From: DATJGR01 sp963735085
GTDB lineage: Bacteria > Pseudomonadota > Gammaproteobacteria > Pseudomonadales > Azotimanducaceae
Length of the DNA stretch: 64,000 bases
NCBI GenBank assembly: GCA_963735085.1
Contig: CAVTJP010000005.1
Coordinates: forward strand, 620,001 to 684,000
Direction of reading: 5' to 3'
The translations under genes were made by a program, and so were the position numbers. The notes under the pieces are model-generated. The model did no database searches. It was not told the origin of the DNA and saw only the letters and a list, made by a program, of their open reading frames with translations. This document shows, one piece after another, positions 25,222-34,446 of this stretch. The first letter of the stretch is position 1, and each line of letters opens with the position of its first letter.

Positions 25222-26861
25222 TTGCCGTCCTGGCGACGCTGCGATTCGCCTTCGAAATTGTAGTAACCGGGCGTGCAATCTTCGTTTCGCGACGTCTTGC
25301 CGCGATGCGCTATCACCTCGTCCACCCACCATTGTTCGGCGACGTCCGTTGGATCGATGGTGCGATGGCCATTGCTTCGTACGTAATCGATGCATGCGGC
25401 GATATGGTCACCCTGCGTCTGCAGCATGTCCGTCAAATTGAACTGAAACGACGCCTGGTAGCCGCCCATGATGAACAGGTTCGGAAACCCGCTGGTGTGG
25501 ATACCGAGCAATGTCCTGATGCCGTCGCGATACTTGTCCGTGAGATCGAGCCCGCCCGCGCCGACAATGCGGTTGTAGATGCCGGTCTTCTGCACTTCGA
25601 AGCCGGTGGCATAAATCAGTAGATCGAGTGTGTACTGCTTGCCGTCGAGCACCGGACCGAGTTCGTTGATCTCGGTGACACCTTTGCCGCGCGTGTCTAC
25701 CAGATGCACTGAGGGGCGATTGAAGGTCGGCAGATAGTCGTTGTGGAAGCACGGCCGCTTGCACATGAACATGTACCAGGGCTTCAGCGACTCGGCCGTG
25801 GTTTTGTCGTGTACCTCTGCTTCGATGCGCGCGTGGATACGCATCATATAGTCTATGTTGGCGCGCTCCTGCCGCTCGATCTTCTGCTCGCGCGTCTCGG
25901 CAGCGAGGCGCGCCTTCTGTTCATCGCTCAGGCGGGGTTCCGCGAGTGCACGCGCGCGGCGCTTTGCCTGCCAGCCGGGCTCGCGATTGGCTGCCCACTC
26001 CGGGTCGGTCGGCCAGTCGTCGCGGATGTCGATCGATGACGGCGTGCGTTGGAATACATACAGTTCCTTCGCGTTCTCGCCGAGCGCGGGGACTGCCTGC
26101 ACCGCGGTTGCGCCGGTGCCGATGATGCCGACGACCTTGTCTTTCAGTTTCGACAGATCGGCGCCGGTGTAGTCGTAGTCCCAGCGCGATGTGTGAAACG
26201 AGTGCCCGGCGAACGACTCCATGCCGGCGATACGCGACAGCTTGGGCTTCGACAGTGTGCCGTTGGCGCAGATCACGAACTGCGCGCGCATGTGATCGCC
26301 GCGGTCGGTATCGATGTGCCACAGCTGCTCCGTTTCGTTCCACACCGTCGCGGTGACCGTGGTTTGGAATACGGCCAACTCGTATAAGTCGTAGCGCCGC
26401 GCGATCGCCTGACAGTGCGCGAATATCTCCGGTCCCCGCGAATAATGATGTTTGGGCACGTAACCCATTTCGTCGAGCAGCGGCAGATAGTCGTACGACA
26501 CCACGTCGCACGCGGCACCCGGATAGCGGTTCCAGTACCATGTGCCACCGACGTCGGCGCCGCGCTCGACGATGCGGATGCTCGCAATGCCTTTCTCACG
26601 CAACCGGGCCGAAGTCAGCAACGCCGAGAAGCCGCCGCCGATGAACAGCACCTCGACGGTGTCGTCGATCGGCTCGCGCGGTTCGACTTCGCCGCCATAA
26701 GGATCGCTTTCGTAGCGCGCAAGTTCGCCGGTCAACTCGGAAGTGAACTGCTGCGTGCCTTCCGGCCGGTAGCCGAGCCGAAGGTCACGCTCTTGCGCGA
26801 ACCGCTGTTTGATGTCGGCGTAATAGGCATCCGACCGTGGCGTTCTCGTCATGGTGTTCAT
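25137..26861 (-). CDS. Baeyer-Villiger-type flavin monooxygenase 2
   Basis: A 574-residue homologue of the monooxygenase at 17132-18982. It has the FAD motif GGGFSA (about residues 75-80), GGTWYWNRYPGAACDV, the Baeyer-Villiger fingerprint FAGHSFHTSRW (about 223-233) and NADPH motif GTGATA. The N-terminus before the FAD motif is shorter than in enzyme 1. Start ATG 26861 (MNTMTRT) or 26852; no strong ribosome site separates them. The 3' end overlaps the truncated regulator frame. The two monooxygenases are clearly divergent rather than a recent duplication, so they probably act on different substrates. Confidence 0.9.
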   Translation of the reverse strand: MNTMTRTPRSDAYYADIKQRFAQERDLRLGYRPEGTQQFTSELTGELARYESDPYGGEVEPREPIDDTVEVLFIGGGFSALLTSARLREKGIASIRIVERGADVGGTWYWNRYPGAACDVVSYDYLPLLDEMGYVPKHHYSRGPEIFAHCQAIARRYDLYELAVFQTTVTATVWNETEQLWHIDTDRGDHMRAQFVICANGTLSKPKLSRIAGMESFAGHSFHTSRWDYDYTGADLSKLKDKVVGIIGTGATAVQAVPALGENAKELYVFQRTPSSIDIRDDWPTDPEWAANREPGWQAKRRARALAEPRLSDEQKARLAAETREQKIERQERANIDYMMRIHARIEAEVHDKTTAESLKPWYMFMCKRPCFHNDYLPTFNRPSVHLVDTRGKGVTEINELGPVLDGKQYTLDLLIYATGFEVQKTGIYNRIVGAGGLDLTDKYRDGIRTLLGIHTSGFPNLFIMGGYQASFQFNLTDMLQTQGDHIAACIDYVRSNGHRTIDPTDVAEQWWVDEVIAHRGKTSRNEDCTPGYYNFEGESQRRQDGNYNGGFRQYFEHQGAVRARMQQNFKLGS

Positions 26862-26939
26862 CCATCACTGGTAGAGGGGCTGGGCGAACCCGACCTTCAT
26901 GAGACGATACGAGCAAACGAGCGACGTGACTATCCCCTG

Positions 26940-28265
26940 ATGCAGCGGTTGTCGAAGCCACAGACGGAAATCGTGCAGCCTGCGCGTGGGCCTAAGCCCA
27001 CGATGCTGACTTACTGGCGCTTTTATTGGCCGCTCGCGCTGACCGGTTTTGCCATGGTGCTGTCGACGCAGTTCCAGAACGCCACGCTCGCGCGCTACCC
27101 CGATGCCGTAAAGGAACTGGCCATCTTTGCACTGGCACAAGGCACGTTCCAATTCTTCAATGCCGCGCTCGGCTTCACGCCGCAATTGTCGAACGTTTAT
27201 GCCCGCAGCCGGCACGGGCTGCGCACCAGCTTTGCATTCATCATGACGACCACGGCGTGCCTGTCGCTGCTGCAGGCATCGGTCGCCTTCACCGACGCAG
27301 GGCACCGTCTGCTCACGCTCGTATACCATCAGGACGCGGCGGTGCTGACGCGGGTACGCCATTATCTCGGCGCGCTGATCCCGGTATTATTCCTGAACGC
27401 CGCACGGTTCTACTTTACCGGCACGCTGGTTCAGGCGCGGCTCACCGGCTGGGTGACCTTGCTGAACGTACTCTACCTCACCACCACCGTGCTGGTGCTC
27501 GTGATCGGATTTCATGCCGGCTGGTCCGTGCTGGTCACCGTCGTCGGCGCACAGACCAGCGCGGTGACCGTGCATCTACTGGCCTGCCTGACGGTGCGCC
27601 ATCGCTACTATCGTTGGCCCGACGTTGCCGAACACACCGAATTGCGCTGGCGCGAACTGCTGGGGTTCTTTCTGCCGGTGGGCACCAACGGCATCATGTT
27701 CGCGTTGTCCCGGCCAATTCTGTATGCCGCAATCGGTCGCACGCCGGATGCGCTCGTCAGTATCGCCGCACTGCGCGTCGGCTTCGATTTCTCAATGATG
27801 TTTCAACAGGCGGCGAATCAGTTCCGCCATTTCTTCGTCACGTTCGGCCTGGACGATCTGCGCGGCAAGCGGCGCTTTATGGTGGTGGTCTGCATCGGCA
27901 TCACATTGATCATGCTGAGCGTCGCATTCACGCCACTATCCGAATGGGTGCTGATGCGCGGCCTCGGCATCGACGAGGCGGTGCTGGCGCGATCCGTTCA
28001 AGTGATTGCAGTCATGTGTGCATTGCCCACCTTGATCATCTTCCGCAACTACTTTCACGGTGTGTTGCTGGTGCAGCGCCGCACGTTGGGTATGGCGATT
28101 GGCGGCATCCTGCGCGTGGTCGGCATCTTCGTGTTCTCGCAACTGCTGCTGCACGCTGGGGTACTGAACCACGTCACCGCGGCGCTGGTGCTGCTGAGCG
28201 GGTTCGCGATCGAAGGGCTGGTAGTGTGGCGCGCCGGCACACGGCCGTTGCCGGCTGGCCACTGA
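26940..28265 (+). CDS. Multi-pass membrane protein resembling MATE/flippase exporters
   Basis: About 441 residues with 11-12 hydrophobic segments, starting YWRFYWPLALTGFAMVLSTQFQNATLARYPD. That N-terminus, the two-fold repeated six-helix pattern and LLGFFLPVGTNGIMFALSRPILYAAIG at the start of the second half resemble MOP-superfamily transporters (MATE drug exporters and polysaccharide flippases). The start is uncertain: ATG 26940 or ATG 27003. A 7-bp hairpin (CGTGGGC CTAA GCCCACG, 26985-27002) ends right before the second. A longer open frame extends upstream only as antisense to the monooxygenase gene. Substrate unknown. Confidence 0.7.
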   Translation: MQRLSKPQTEIVQPARGPKPTMLTYWRFYWPLALTGFAMVLSTQFQNATLARYPDAVKELAIFALAQGTFQFFNAALGFTPQLSNVYARSRHGLRTSFAFIMTTTACLSLLQASVAFTDAGHRLLTLVYHQDAAVLTRVRHYLGALIPVLFLNAARFYFTGTLVQARLTGWVTLLNVLYLTTTVLVLVIGFHAGWSVLVTVVGAQTSAVTVHLLACLTVRHRYYRWPDVAEHTELRWRELLGFFLPVGTNGIMFALSRPILYAAIGRTPDALVSIAALRVGFDFSMMFQQAANQFRHFFVTFGLDDLRGKRRFMVVVCIGITLIMLSVAFTPLSEWVLMRGLGIDEAVLARSVQVIAVMCALPTLIIFRNYFHGVLLVQRRTLGMAIGGILRVVGIFVFSQLLLHAGVLNHVTAALVLLSGFAIEGLVVWRAGTRPLPAGH

Positions 28266-28277
28266 ACCGCGCCCGGT

Positions 28278-30173
28278 CTATTCCCCGCCGGGATAGACCT
28301 TCACGCTGGCGGCGACCGAATCCGCGACATGCTCCTTGGTGATCACACCGAGCACACTGTCAGGGCGCGGCACGGTGCCGGTGTCCACCACCACCACGGC
28401 CATGGTGGCGTGGCGCCGCCAGATCCGTCTAATCACGCCGAACACCAGGTCTTGCTCACGCACGATCGTGAAGTTGCGACTGGCGATATCGCGCATCGTC
28501 ACCCGCGAGTTGCCATCGTCCGTCTGTCGCCCGCTGGCCTGGCGCAACGACGTGTTGATGCGCACCACCCCTAGCAATCGATTGTTCTCGGTCACCACGA
28601 CATGGCGCATCCGTCCGGCGTTGTCAGGGTGGGCGAGGAACTCATCGAAGCTCATGTCGGCAGGCGCCAACACCACCGAGGTGTCCATCACGTCCTTCGC
28701 GCGCCGGACCAGGAACATGTTCGCATGCAGCGCCTTGGGAATAACGTGGCCGCGGCGAAACAGCTTCAGCGTGTAGATGTTCTCCCGCGAAAGCAGCCTG
28801 CGCACACCCACCGCGACCGCCACCGCCAGAATCATCGGCATGACGATGTCGTAATCGCGGGTCATCTCGAAGATCATCGTGACGGCGGTCATCACCGCAC
28901 CGGTGCCACCGCCGACCATCGCCCCCATTCCGACCATCGCAAACGACGGAATGTTGATATCGACCGGCAGGTGCAGTGCGTTCAGCAACGCGGCAAAGCC
29001 GCCGCCGATGGCGGCCCCCATCACCAGCGACGGTGAGAAAATACCGCCCGACGAGCCGGAGCCCAGGCTCAGCGACGTCGCCAGCAGCTTGAAAGCGAAC
29101 AGTGCCAGCAGCAGCCAGGTCGCGGAGAGTTGACCGGTCACGATCGCCTGAATCGTCGCATAGCCAACGCCGTCCACGTAGTACTGCCCGAGCGTCCGCA
29201 TCAGGCTGTACATCATCACCCCCAGCAACAACATGCCGAGTGCATGCCGCAGATAGGTGTTCTTGATTCGGTCGAAGATGTCCTCGGCAAGAACCAGTCC
29301 GCGCACGAACCCAGCGGCGGCTGCGCCGGCAATCAGGCCGAGCAAGGCAAACAGGCACAGCGTCACCACGGACGTCGCGTCCACCGGCATCGGCGCAAGA
29401 GCCGGCACGGCGAACGCCGGGTCCGGGCCGAGGAACAGCCTGCCGATGAAGGTCGCGGTACCGGTGGCCAGCGCTACCGGCAGAAACGTGCGCGCGCTGA
29501 CCTCCGGCATCATCAGTTCGATCGCGAACATCACTCCGCCGATCGGCGTGTTGAAAGTCGCCGCGATGCCGGAGCCAGCTCCCGCCGCGACCAGAATGAT
29601 GCGCTGACCGGACGGCATACGGATGATCTGCCCGAGCGTGGAGCCGAGCGCCGAACCGATCTGGATGATCGGTCCCTCGCGCCCGACCGATGCGCCGGTG
29701 CCAATGGCAATCGCTGAAGCCAGCGACTTCACCGCTGCAACCACCGGACGAATCACGCCGCCTTTGTAGTAGATCGCGTCCATGACTTCCGGTACGCCAT
29801 GGCCGCGCGCCTCGGGAGCGAAATTGTTGACCAGAAAGGTCAACACCAGGCCACCAGCAACCGGCACCAGGATGATCAATGCGCCCCAGGGACTCTCCGG
29901 CGTGAATATGTTGGCGTTGTAGTGGAAATCAAACTGCCCGAAGAACGCCAAGTTGTGCAGCAGCCCGATCAGGTCGCGGAACAGTATGGCGCCGAAGCCC
30001 GTGACGACGCCGACGACCAGCGCCAGCACCGACAGCGCGAGCAGCCCGATCCGGCCGATGTCGTCGTCATCGGCTTCCGGCGCGACCAGGACTGGCCGGT
30101 CGATGCCGGGACCGCGCAGGCGATGGTCCATCGCACCGGCAGCCAATGGCTCGGAAGTTGGCTCGCTGGCCAT
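28278..30173 (-). CDS. ClC-family chloride channel/antiporter with C-terminal CBS pair
   Basis: A 631-residue membrane protein. Ion-pathway motifs are GHGVPE (the GSGIPE position), GREGPIIQIGS with the gating glutamate 166, and GSGSSGGIFSPSLVMGAAIGG. The helix that carries the internal proton glutamate in the E. coli exchanger (sequence IIEEM) reads AIELMM here, so the second glutamate is leucine 220. Residues about 480-630 hold two CBS domains (DVMDTSVVLAPADMSFDEFL and the repeat from TMRDIASRNFTIVREQD), which bind adenine nucleotides in relatives. It stands alone, convergent with the flippase-like gene with 12 bases between stops. Confidence 0.92.
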   Translation of the reverse strand: MASEPTSEPLAAGAMDHRLRGPGIDRPVLVAPEADDDDIGRIGLLALSVLALVVGVVTGFGAILFRDLIGLLHNLAFFGQFDFHYNANIFTPESPWGALIILVPVAGGLVLTFLVNNFAPEARGHGVPEVMDAIYYKGGVIRPVVAAVKSLASAIAIGTGASVGREGPIIQIGSALGSTLGQIIRMPSGQRIILVAAGAGSGIAATFNTPIGGVMFAIELMMPEVSARTFLPVALATGTATFIGRLFLGPDPAFAVPALAPMPVDATSVVTLCLFALLGLIAGAAAAGFVRGLVLAEDIFDRIKNTYLRHALGMLLLGVMMYSLMRTLGQYYVDGVGYATIQAIVTGQLSATWLLLALFAFKLLATSLSLGSGSSGGIFSPSLVMGAAIGGGFAALLNALHLPVDINIPSFAMVGMGAMVGGGTGAVMTAVTMIFEMTRDYDIVMPMILAVAVAVGVRRLLSRENIYTLKLFRRGHVIPKALHANMFLVRRAKDVMDTSVVLAPADMSFDEFLAHPDNAGRMRHVVVTENNRLLGVVRINTSLRQASGRQTDDGNSRVTMRDIASRNFTIVREQDLVFGVIRRIWRRHATMAVVVVDTGTVPRPDSVLGVITKEHVADSVAASVKVYPGGE

Positions 30174-30300
30174 GATTCACTCTCGAATTAGAAATCTCGA
30201 CGGGGTAGCAATCAAAGGCGGGCGCGCCCAGGCAACCTCAACCGCCACGGATGGCATTTAACCATCCGGTGCGTTGTCACTGCCAGTTCCAACGAAGCGC

Positions 30301-30612
30301 CTACAGCGTCTTGGTGAGCTGGATCCATCCGCGCGAGCTATCCGACGAACCCACATCGTCGGAGCCTATGCGCCACGCGAAGCTGCCGCGCAACGTGACG
30401 CCGAACGCGGTATCCAGATTCACGCCGATGCCGGCACCGTACTGATCGACGCTGCGTCGATGCATCCGGTCACGTTGACGACGGTGCTGACTGTGTAGTT
30501 GTTGCCGTTGTTGCAATCGGCAATCGAATAGTGCGAAACCGACAACGTCTTGCCGGTGCCAGCGTTCTTGAAGAACGCATCGGCACGCGCATCATTTGCA
30601 ACGAGAGTGTGA
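30301..30612 (-). pseudogene. Remnants of a two-partner-secretion or adhesin locus
   Basis: Two reading frames on the minus strand carry protein-like pieces. From about 30612 to 30420 a frame reads ADAFFKNAGTGKTLSVSHYS and NNGNNYTVST. This resembles the repeat (YDG-type) domains of filamentous-haemagglutinin-like adhesins, and it ends at TGA. A second frame, ending at the stop at 30301, reads QYGAGIGVNLDTAFGVTLRG, then FAWRIG and SSRGWIQLTKTL. That is the closing strands of an outer-membrane barrel such as a TpsB transporter. Neither has a start or full domain, so this is debris of a lost secretion system. The 30174-30300 stretch shows nothing else. Confidence 0.5.
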
Positions 30613-30646
30613 CGCTCGATTCACGCGCGCGCTTATCATCGGCGCG

Positions 30647-31840
30647 ATGTGGAACCGCAATCTCGTCATTCTGCTCATCAGCCAGACCATCGCCGTCAGC
30701 GGTACGGTGCTGATCGTGACGATCGGCGGACTGGTGGGCGCCGCGCTGGCACCCGACCCCGCGCTTGCGACATTGCCCCAATCGATCATGATCGTCGGTA
30801 CCGCAAGTGCCACGGTGTTCGCCGCGCTGCTGATGCGGCGCGTTGGCCGTCGCGCCGGCTTCGCCATCGGTGCGGCAATCGCCGCGGCAGCCGGCTTCAC
30901 CGCCGCATATGCGCTGTATTCGGCCAGCTTCGTCGTGTTCTGTTTCGGCGTTGGCCTGTACGGCATCAACAATGCATTCGTACAACAGTATCGCTTTGCC
31001 GCGGCGGAAAGCGTGGCAGCGCCGCTCGCCAGCCGGGCCATCGCGCTGGTATTGCTGGGCGCGATTGGCGGTGCAATCGTCGGGCCGCTGCTGGCTACAC
31101 GTGGCCAGCATTGGGTTGCCGAACACGTGTACATGGGTTCGATGCTCGCTGTCGGTTGCCTGCAGATGCTCGCCATTGCGCTGCTGGCGTGCCTCAAAGA
31201 GACTGCCCACACGCCGGCTGCCCTGTCGCGAGCGCTTCAGCGCAGCCTGTCGACAATCGTGCTGCAGCCGGCGTTTCTCGTCGCGATGCTGGCGAGCATG
31301 GTCGGCTACGGTGCGATGAGCCTCGTGATGACGGCCACGCCCCTCAGCATGCACGTGCACGACGGACTGTCACTGCGCGACACCGCCTGGGTCATCCAGA
31401 CCCACGTGCTTGCCATGTACGCGCCGTCATTCTTTTCCGGCGCACTGATCGCCCGCGTCGGTGTGGTGCGGATCCTCGCGCTCGGCGTCTGCGCGCTGCT
31501 CGCAACGATTGTGTTCGGTCTACAGGGCCACGCCGTTGTGAATTACTGGTGGGCACTGGTATTGCTGGGTATCGGTTGGAACTTTCTGTTCGTCGGCGGA
31601 ACCGCACTGCTGGTCGGCAGCTATCACCCCGCCGAACGCTTCAAAGCGCAGGCCGTCAACGAACTTTGCGTGTTCAGCACATCCGCCTCCGCCTCGCTGC
31701 TCGCCGGTACGTTGATCTACCACTGGGGTTGGAGCACGGTGCTGTACTCGACTGCGCCGCTGCTGATCGGCTTCTTGACAGTATTGATCGTCTATTCACG
31801 ACGACGTATCGACCCGACGTCGGCGCCGCGCGTTGCATAG
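30647..31840 (+). CDS. Major facilitator superfamily transporter
   Basis: A 397-residue protein with 12 hydrophobic segments, starting MWNRNLVILLISQTIAVSG at ATG 30647. The loop between helices 2 and 3 reads MRRVGRRAGFAIG, the MFS motif A (G..DR.GRR.-like). The second half has YAPSFFSGALIARVGVVRILALGV, the mirrored motif. The sequence resembles the small MFS permeases often next to biosynthetic genes; the cargo is not indicated. The interval to egtB (31841-31978) holds only a weak GC-rich inverted repeat. Confidence 0.87.
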   Translation: MWNRNLVILLISQTIAVSGTVLIVTIGGLVGAALAPDPALATLPQSIMIVGTASATVFAALLMRRVGRRAGFAIGAAIAAAAGFTAAYALYSASFVVFCFGVGLYGINNAFVQQYRFAAAESVAAPLASRAIALVLLGAIGGAIVGPLLATRGQHWVAEHVYMGSMLAVGCLQMLAIALLACLKETAHTPAALSRALQRSLSTIVLQPAFLVAMLASMVGYGAMSLVMTATPLSMHVHDGLSLRDTAWVIQTHVLAMYAPSFFSGALIARVGVVRILALGVCALLATIVFGLQGHAVVNYWWALVLLGIGWNFLFVGGTALLVGSYHPAERFKAQAVNELCVFSTSASASLLAGTLIYHWGWSTVLYSTAPLLIGFLTVLIVYSRRRIDPTSAPRVA

Positions 31841-31978
31841 CCGCTGCGCGACCTCGCTCCGACCCGGAAAAAAGGACCGGAAGCGCGAGGCTCGCATAAT
31901 GCGCAGGATTGCCAATGAGACGATGCGACTGCTTCGCAGCTGAAACAATTCGGCATCGTTAGGTAGCGCACACACAAT

Positions 31979-33331
31979 TTGCAATTCTCGCCTCCGACCG
32001 TATCCTCGACGAAAATTCATCGGACCGAACTCGTGGCGGAATTGGCGCCTCGACGCGATGACGTTTCTCTGACGGAACGTTATCTCGACATCAGACGGCG
32101 CACGATCCAATTGTGCGCGCCCCTCGAAGCGGACGACTACGGCGTGCAGCCGATGGCGGACGCGAGCCCGCCGAAGTGGCACCTGGCACACACAACGTGG
32201 TTTTTCGAGACCTTCATCCTGAAGGCGTATCGGCCCGACCATCGGCCATACAACGACGCGTTCGAATACCTGTTCAACTCGTACTACAACGCCGTCGGAG
32301 AGCAATTCCCGCGCGCGCAGCGCGGCCGTCTGTCGCGGCCAACCACCACCGAAATCACGCAATACCGTCACCACGTCGATGCGGCGATGACCGACCTGCT
32401 GGCGGATGCGGCTGACAGCACGGCGATCGACAGGACGATTCTCGGTCTGCATCATGAGCAGCAGCATCAGGAACTGATCGTCACCGATCTGAAAAACAAT
32501 CTCGGCACGAACCCGCTGTATCCGGCGTACGCTGAACGTCGTACGCCGCGGACCGTTGGCGGCACGCCGCCGGAACATCGTTTCATTGAGTTGCCCGGTG
32601 GATTGATTGAAATCGGCGCGGCGCCCGCGCGCGGCGAATTCGCATTCGACAACGAGCAACCGCGGCACCGCGTGTACCTGCAACCGTACGAACTGGGCTC
32701 GCGGCTGGTGACCAACGGCGAATATCGCGAGTTCATCTCCGACGGCGGTTATCGAAGGCCGGAGCTGTGGCTTTCCGAAGGCTGGGGCCGGCTCGGCGCC
32801 GGACAACTCGGCGCTGCACCGTTGTACTGGCAACGCAACAGCGACCAACGTGACAGCGATGAATGGCTCGAATACACACTGAGCGGCCTCGCGCCACTAC
32901 AACTCGACGTGCCGGTGGTGCACGTCAGCTATTTCGAAGCGGACGCGTTCGCCCACTGGCGCGGTGCCCGTCTGCCGACCGAGTTCGAGTGGGAACACGC
33001 CGCCTCGCAGCGCGGTGCAGACGCGAATACCGGTGCGTTCGCCGACGACGCATGCTTTCATCCTCAGCCCGCCGCGGGTACTGCCGAGTTTGCGCAGTTG
33101 TTCGGCGATGCGTGGGAATGGACCGCGAGCGCCTATGCGGCCTATCCGGGATTCGAATCCGCAGGCGGCGCATTGGGCGAGTACAACGGCAAATTCATGA
33201 GCAGCCAGATGGTGTTGCGCGGTGGCTCGTGCGCAACACCACGAGACCACGTCCGCGCGACGTATCGCAACTTTTTCTACCCGGGCGATCGCTGGCAGTT
33301 CTCCGGCATTCGCCTCGCACGGGATGTATGA
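31979..33331 (+). CDS. egtB: Ergothioneine biosynthesis protein EgtB (sulfoxide synthase)
   Basis: A 450-residue non-haem iron enzyme that joins hercynine to a thiol (gamma-glutamylcysteine or cysteine) with oxygen. The N-terminal DinB-like domain has KWHLAHTTWFFE with a ligand histidine at 68 or 71, and the motif HEQQHQE (histidines 159 and 163). The C-terminal formylglycine-generating-type domain has LPGGLIEIG, PRHRVYLQPYELGSRLVTNGEY, RLPTEFEWEHAA, DAWEWTASAY and MVLRGGSCATPRDHVRATYRNFF. The start is TTG 31979; GTG 32033 is an alternative. Its stop is one base from the egtD start, forming an egtBD operon. Confidence 0.95.
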   Translation: MQFSPPTVSSTKIHRTELVAELAPRRDDVSLTERYLDIRRRTIQLCAPLEADDYGVQPMADASPPKWHLAHTTWFFETFILKAYRPDHRPYNDAFEYLFNSYYNAVGEQFPRAQRGRLSRPTTTEITQYRHHVDAAMTDLLADAADSTAIDRTILGLHHEQQHQELIVTDLKNNLGTNPLYPAYAERRTPRTVGGTPPEHRFIELPGGLIEIGAAPARGEFAFDNEQPRHRVYLQPYELGSRLVTNGEYREFISDGGYRRPELWLSEGWGRLGAGQLGAAPLYWQRNSDQRDSDEWLEYTLSGLAPLQLDVPVVHVSYFEADAFAHWRGARLPTEFEWEHAASQRGADANTGAFADDACFHPQPAAGTAEFAQLFGDAWEWTASAYAAYPGFESAGGALGEYNGKFMSSQMVLRGGSCATPRDHVRATYRNFFYPGDRWQFSGIRLARDV

Positions 33332-33332
33332 C

Positions 33333-34292
33333 ATGTCCGAACCATCCGTCATCGACCTCAAGCCGGCCACGGCGATCAGTCGCTCCGAAGTGCTCGACGG
33401 TCTCCGAGCAACACCCAAGTCGATCGCGCCGAAGTTTCTCTACGACGACCGCGGCTCGGCGCTGTTCGAGGAGATTACGAGGCTCCCCGAGTACTACCTG
33501 ACCCGGACCGAGATCGGCATTCTGCGCCGCTACGCGCCGGACATTGCCAACGAAGTTGGACCGGGCCACGTGCTGATCGAATTTGGTAGCGGCAACAGCG
33601 AGAAAGTGCGTCTGTTGCTCGACGCATTGCACAGTGCTGCGTATGTGCCGGTGGATATTTCCGGCGACTGGCTGGAGCGCGCCGCCGAACAGATTCGTCA
33701 GGATTATCCAACGCTGCGCGTCGTGCCGATCTGCGCCGACTATAGTCGACCATTCATGCTGCCGCAGACGGTCGCGCACGCTGGTAGCCGCACTGCGTTC
33801 TTTCCAGGCTCCAGCATCGGCAATTTCGACCCCGACGATGCGGTGCGGTTTTTGGGCCACGTCGCGGACGTGGTGGGTGCGGCTGGACAATTGTTGATCG
33901 GCATCGATCTGAAGAAGGATCCGGACGTGCTGGAACGCGCATACAACGACGCTCAGGGGGTCACTGCGGAATTCAATCTGAACCTGCTCAATCACCTCAA
34001 TGAAGCATTGGATACAGATTTTGATTTGTCTGCATACGCCCATCGCGCACGTTACAACGCACTCAAGGGTTGCATCGAAATCCATCTCGTCAGTCTCGCC
34101 GATCAGACCGTGACGATCGACGGCCACCGCATCCGGCTGCGCGCTGGCGAAGCGATTCACACCGAAAATTCCTACAAATACGATATCGACGAATTCGATG
34201 CGCTGGCCGCGGAAGCCGGTTTCACGCAGCGGCGAGCGTGGCGGGACCCGAAGGGCTGGTTCGCAGTGATCCTCTATCAGAGCGCTGGCTGA
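33333..34292 (+). CDS. egtD: Histidine N-alpha-methyltransferase EgtD
   Basis: A 319-residue SAM-dependent enzyme that trimethylates histidine to hercynine, the first step of ergothioneine synthesis. Visible marks are KFLYDDRGSALFEEITRLPEYYLTRTE, the SAM site LIEFGSGNSEK (residues 81-91), YVPVDISGDWL, FPGSSIGNFDP and the substrate region LVSLADQTVTIDG. The C-terminus YKYDIDEFDALAAEAGF is typical. ATG 33333 begins one base after the egtB stop. An upstream frame extension is antisense-like and not used. Together with EgtB this gives the core pathway; separate EgtC/EgtE genes are not in the window. Confidence 0.95.
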   Translation: MSEPSVIDLKPATAISRSEVLDGLRATPKSIAPKFLYDDRGSALFEEITRLPEYYLTRTEIGILRRYAPDIANEVGPGHVLIEFGSGNSEKVRLLLDALHSAAYVPVDISGDWLERAAEQIRQDYPTLRVVPICADYSRPFMLPQTVAHAGSRTAFFPGSSIGNFDPDDAVRFLGHVADVVGAAGQLLIGIDLKKDPDVLERAYNDAQGVTAEFNLNLLNHLNEALDTDFDLSAYAHRARYNALKGCIEIHLVSLADQTVTIDGHRIRLRAGEAIHTENSYKYDIDEFDALAAEAGFTQRRAWRDPKGWFAVILYQSAG

Positions 34293-34446
34293 CCCACGGC
34301 GCGGCCAGCGTCGCTCTGGAGCATCGCGGTATCCCTGGCGGATAGTGGAAACCGCCACGACAACATAGGGGCCTGCCCAATATTCGACCCACTGGATGCG
34401 CGCAATACTGTGGTTCCTGTCACCACACCATCTTCAGGAGTTAGTC

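Noticed and set aside
26415..26939. Upstream extension of the flippase-like gene
   Set aside because: The added residues are antisense to monooxygenase 2 and have no hydrophobic or family character.
32137..32415. Plus-strand frame within egtB
   Set aside because: Out-of-frame shadow of egtB, whose iron-binding motif fixes the correct frame.
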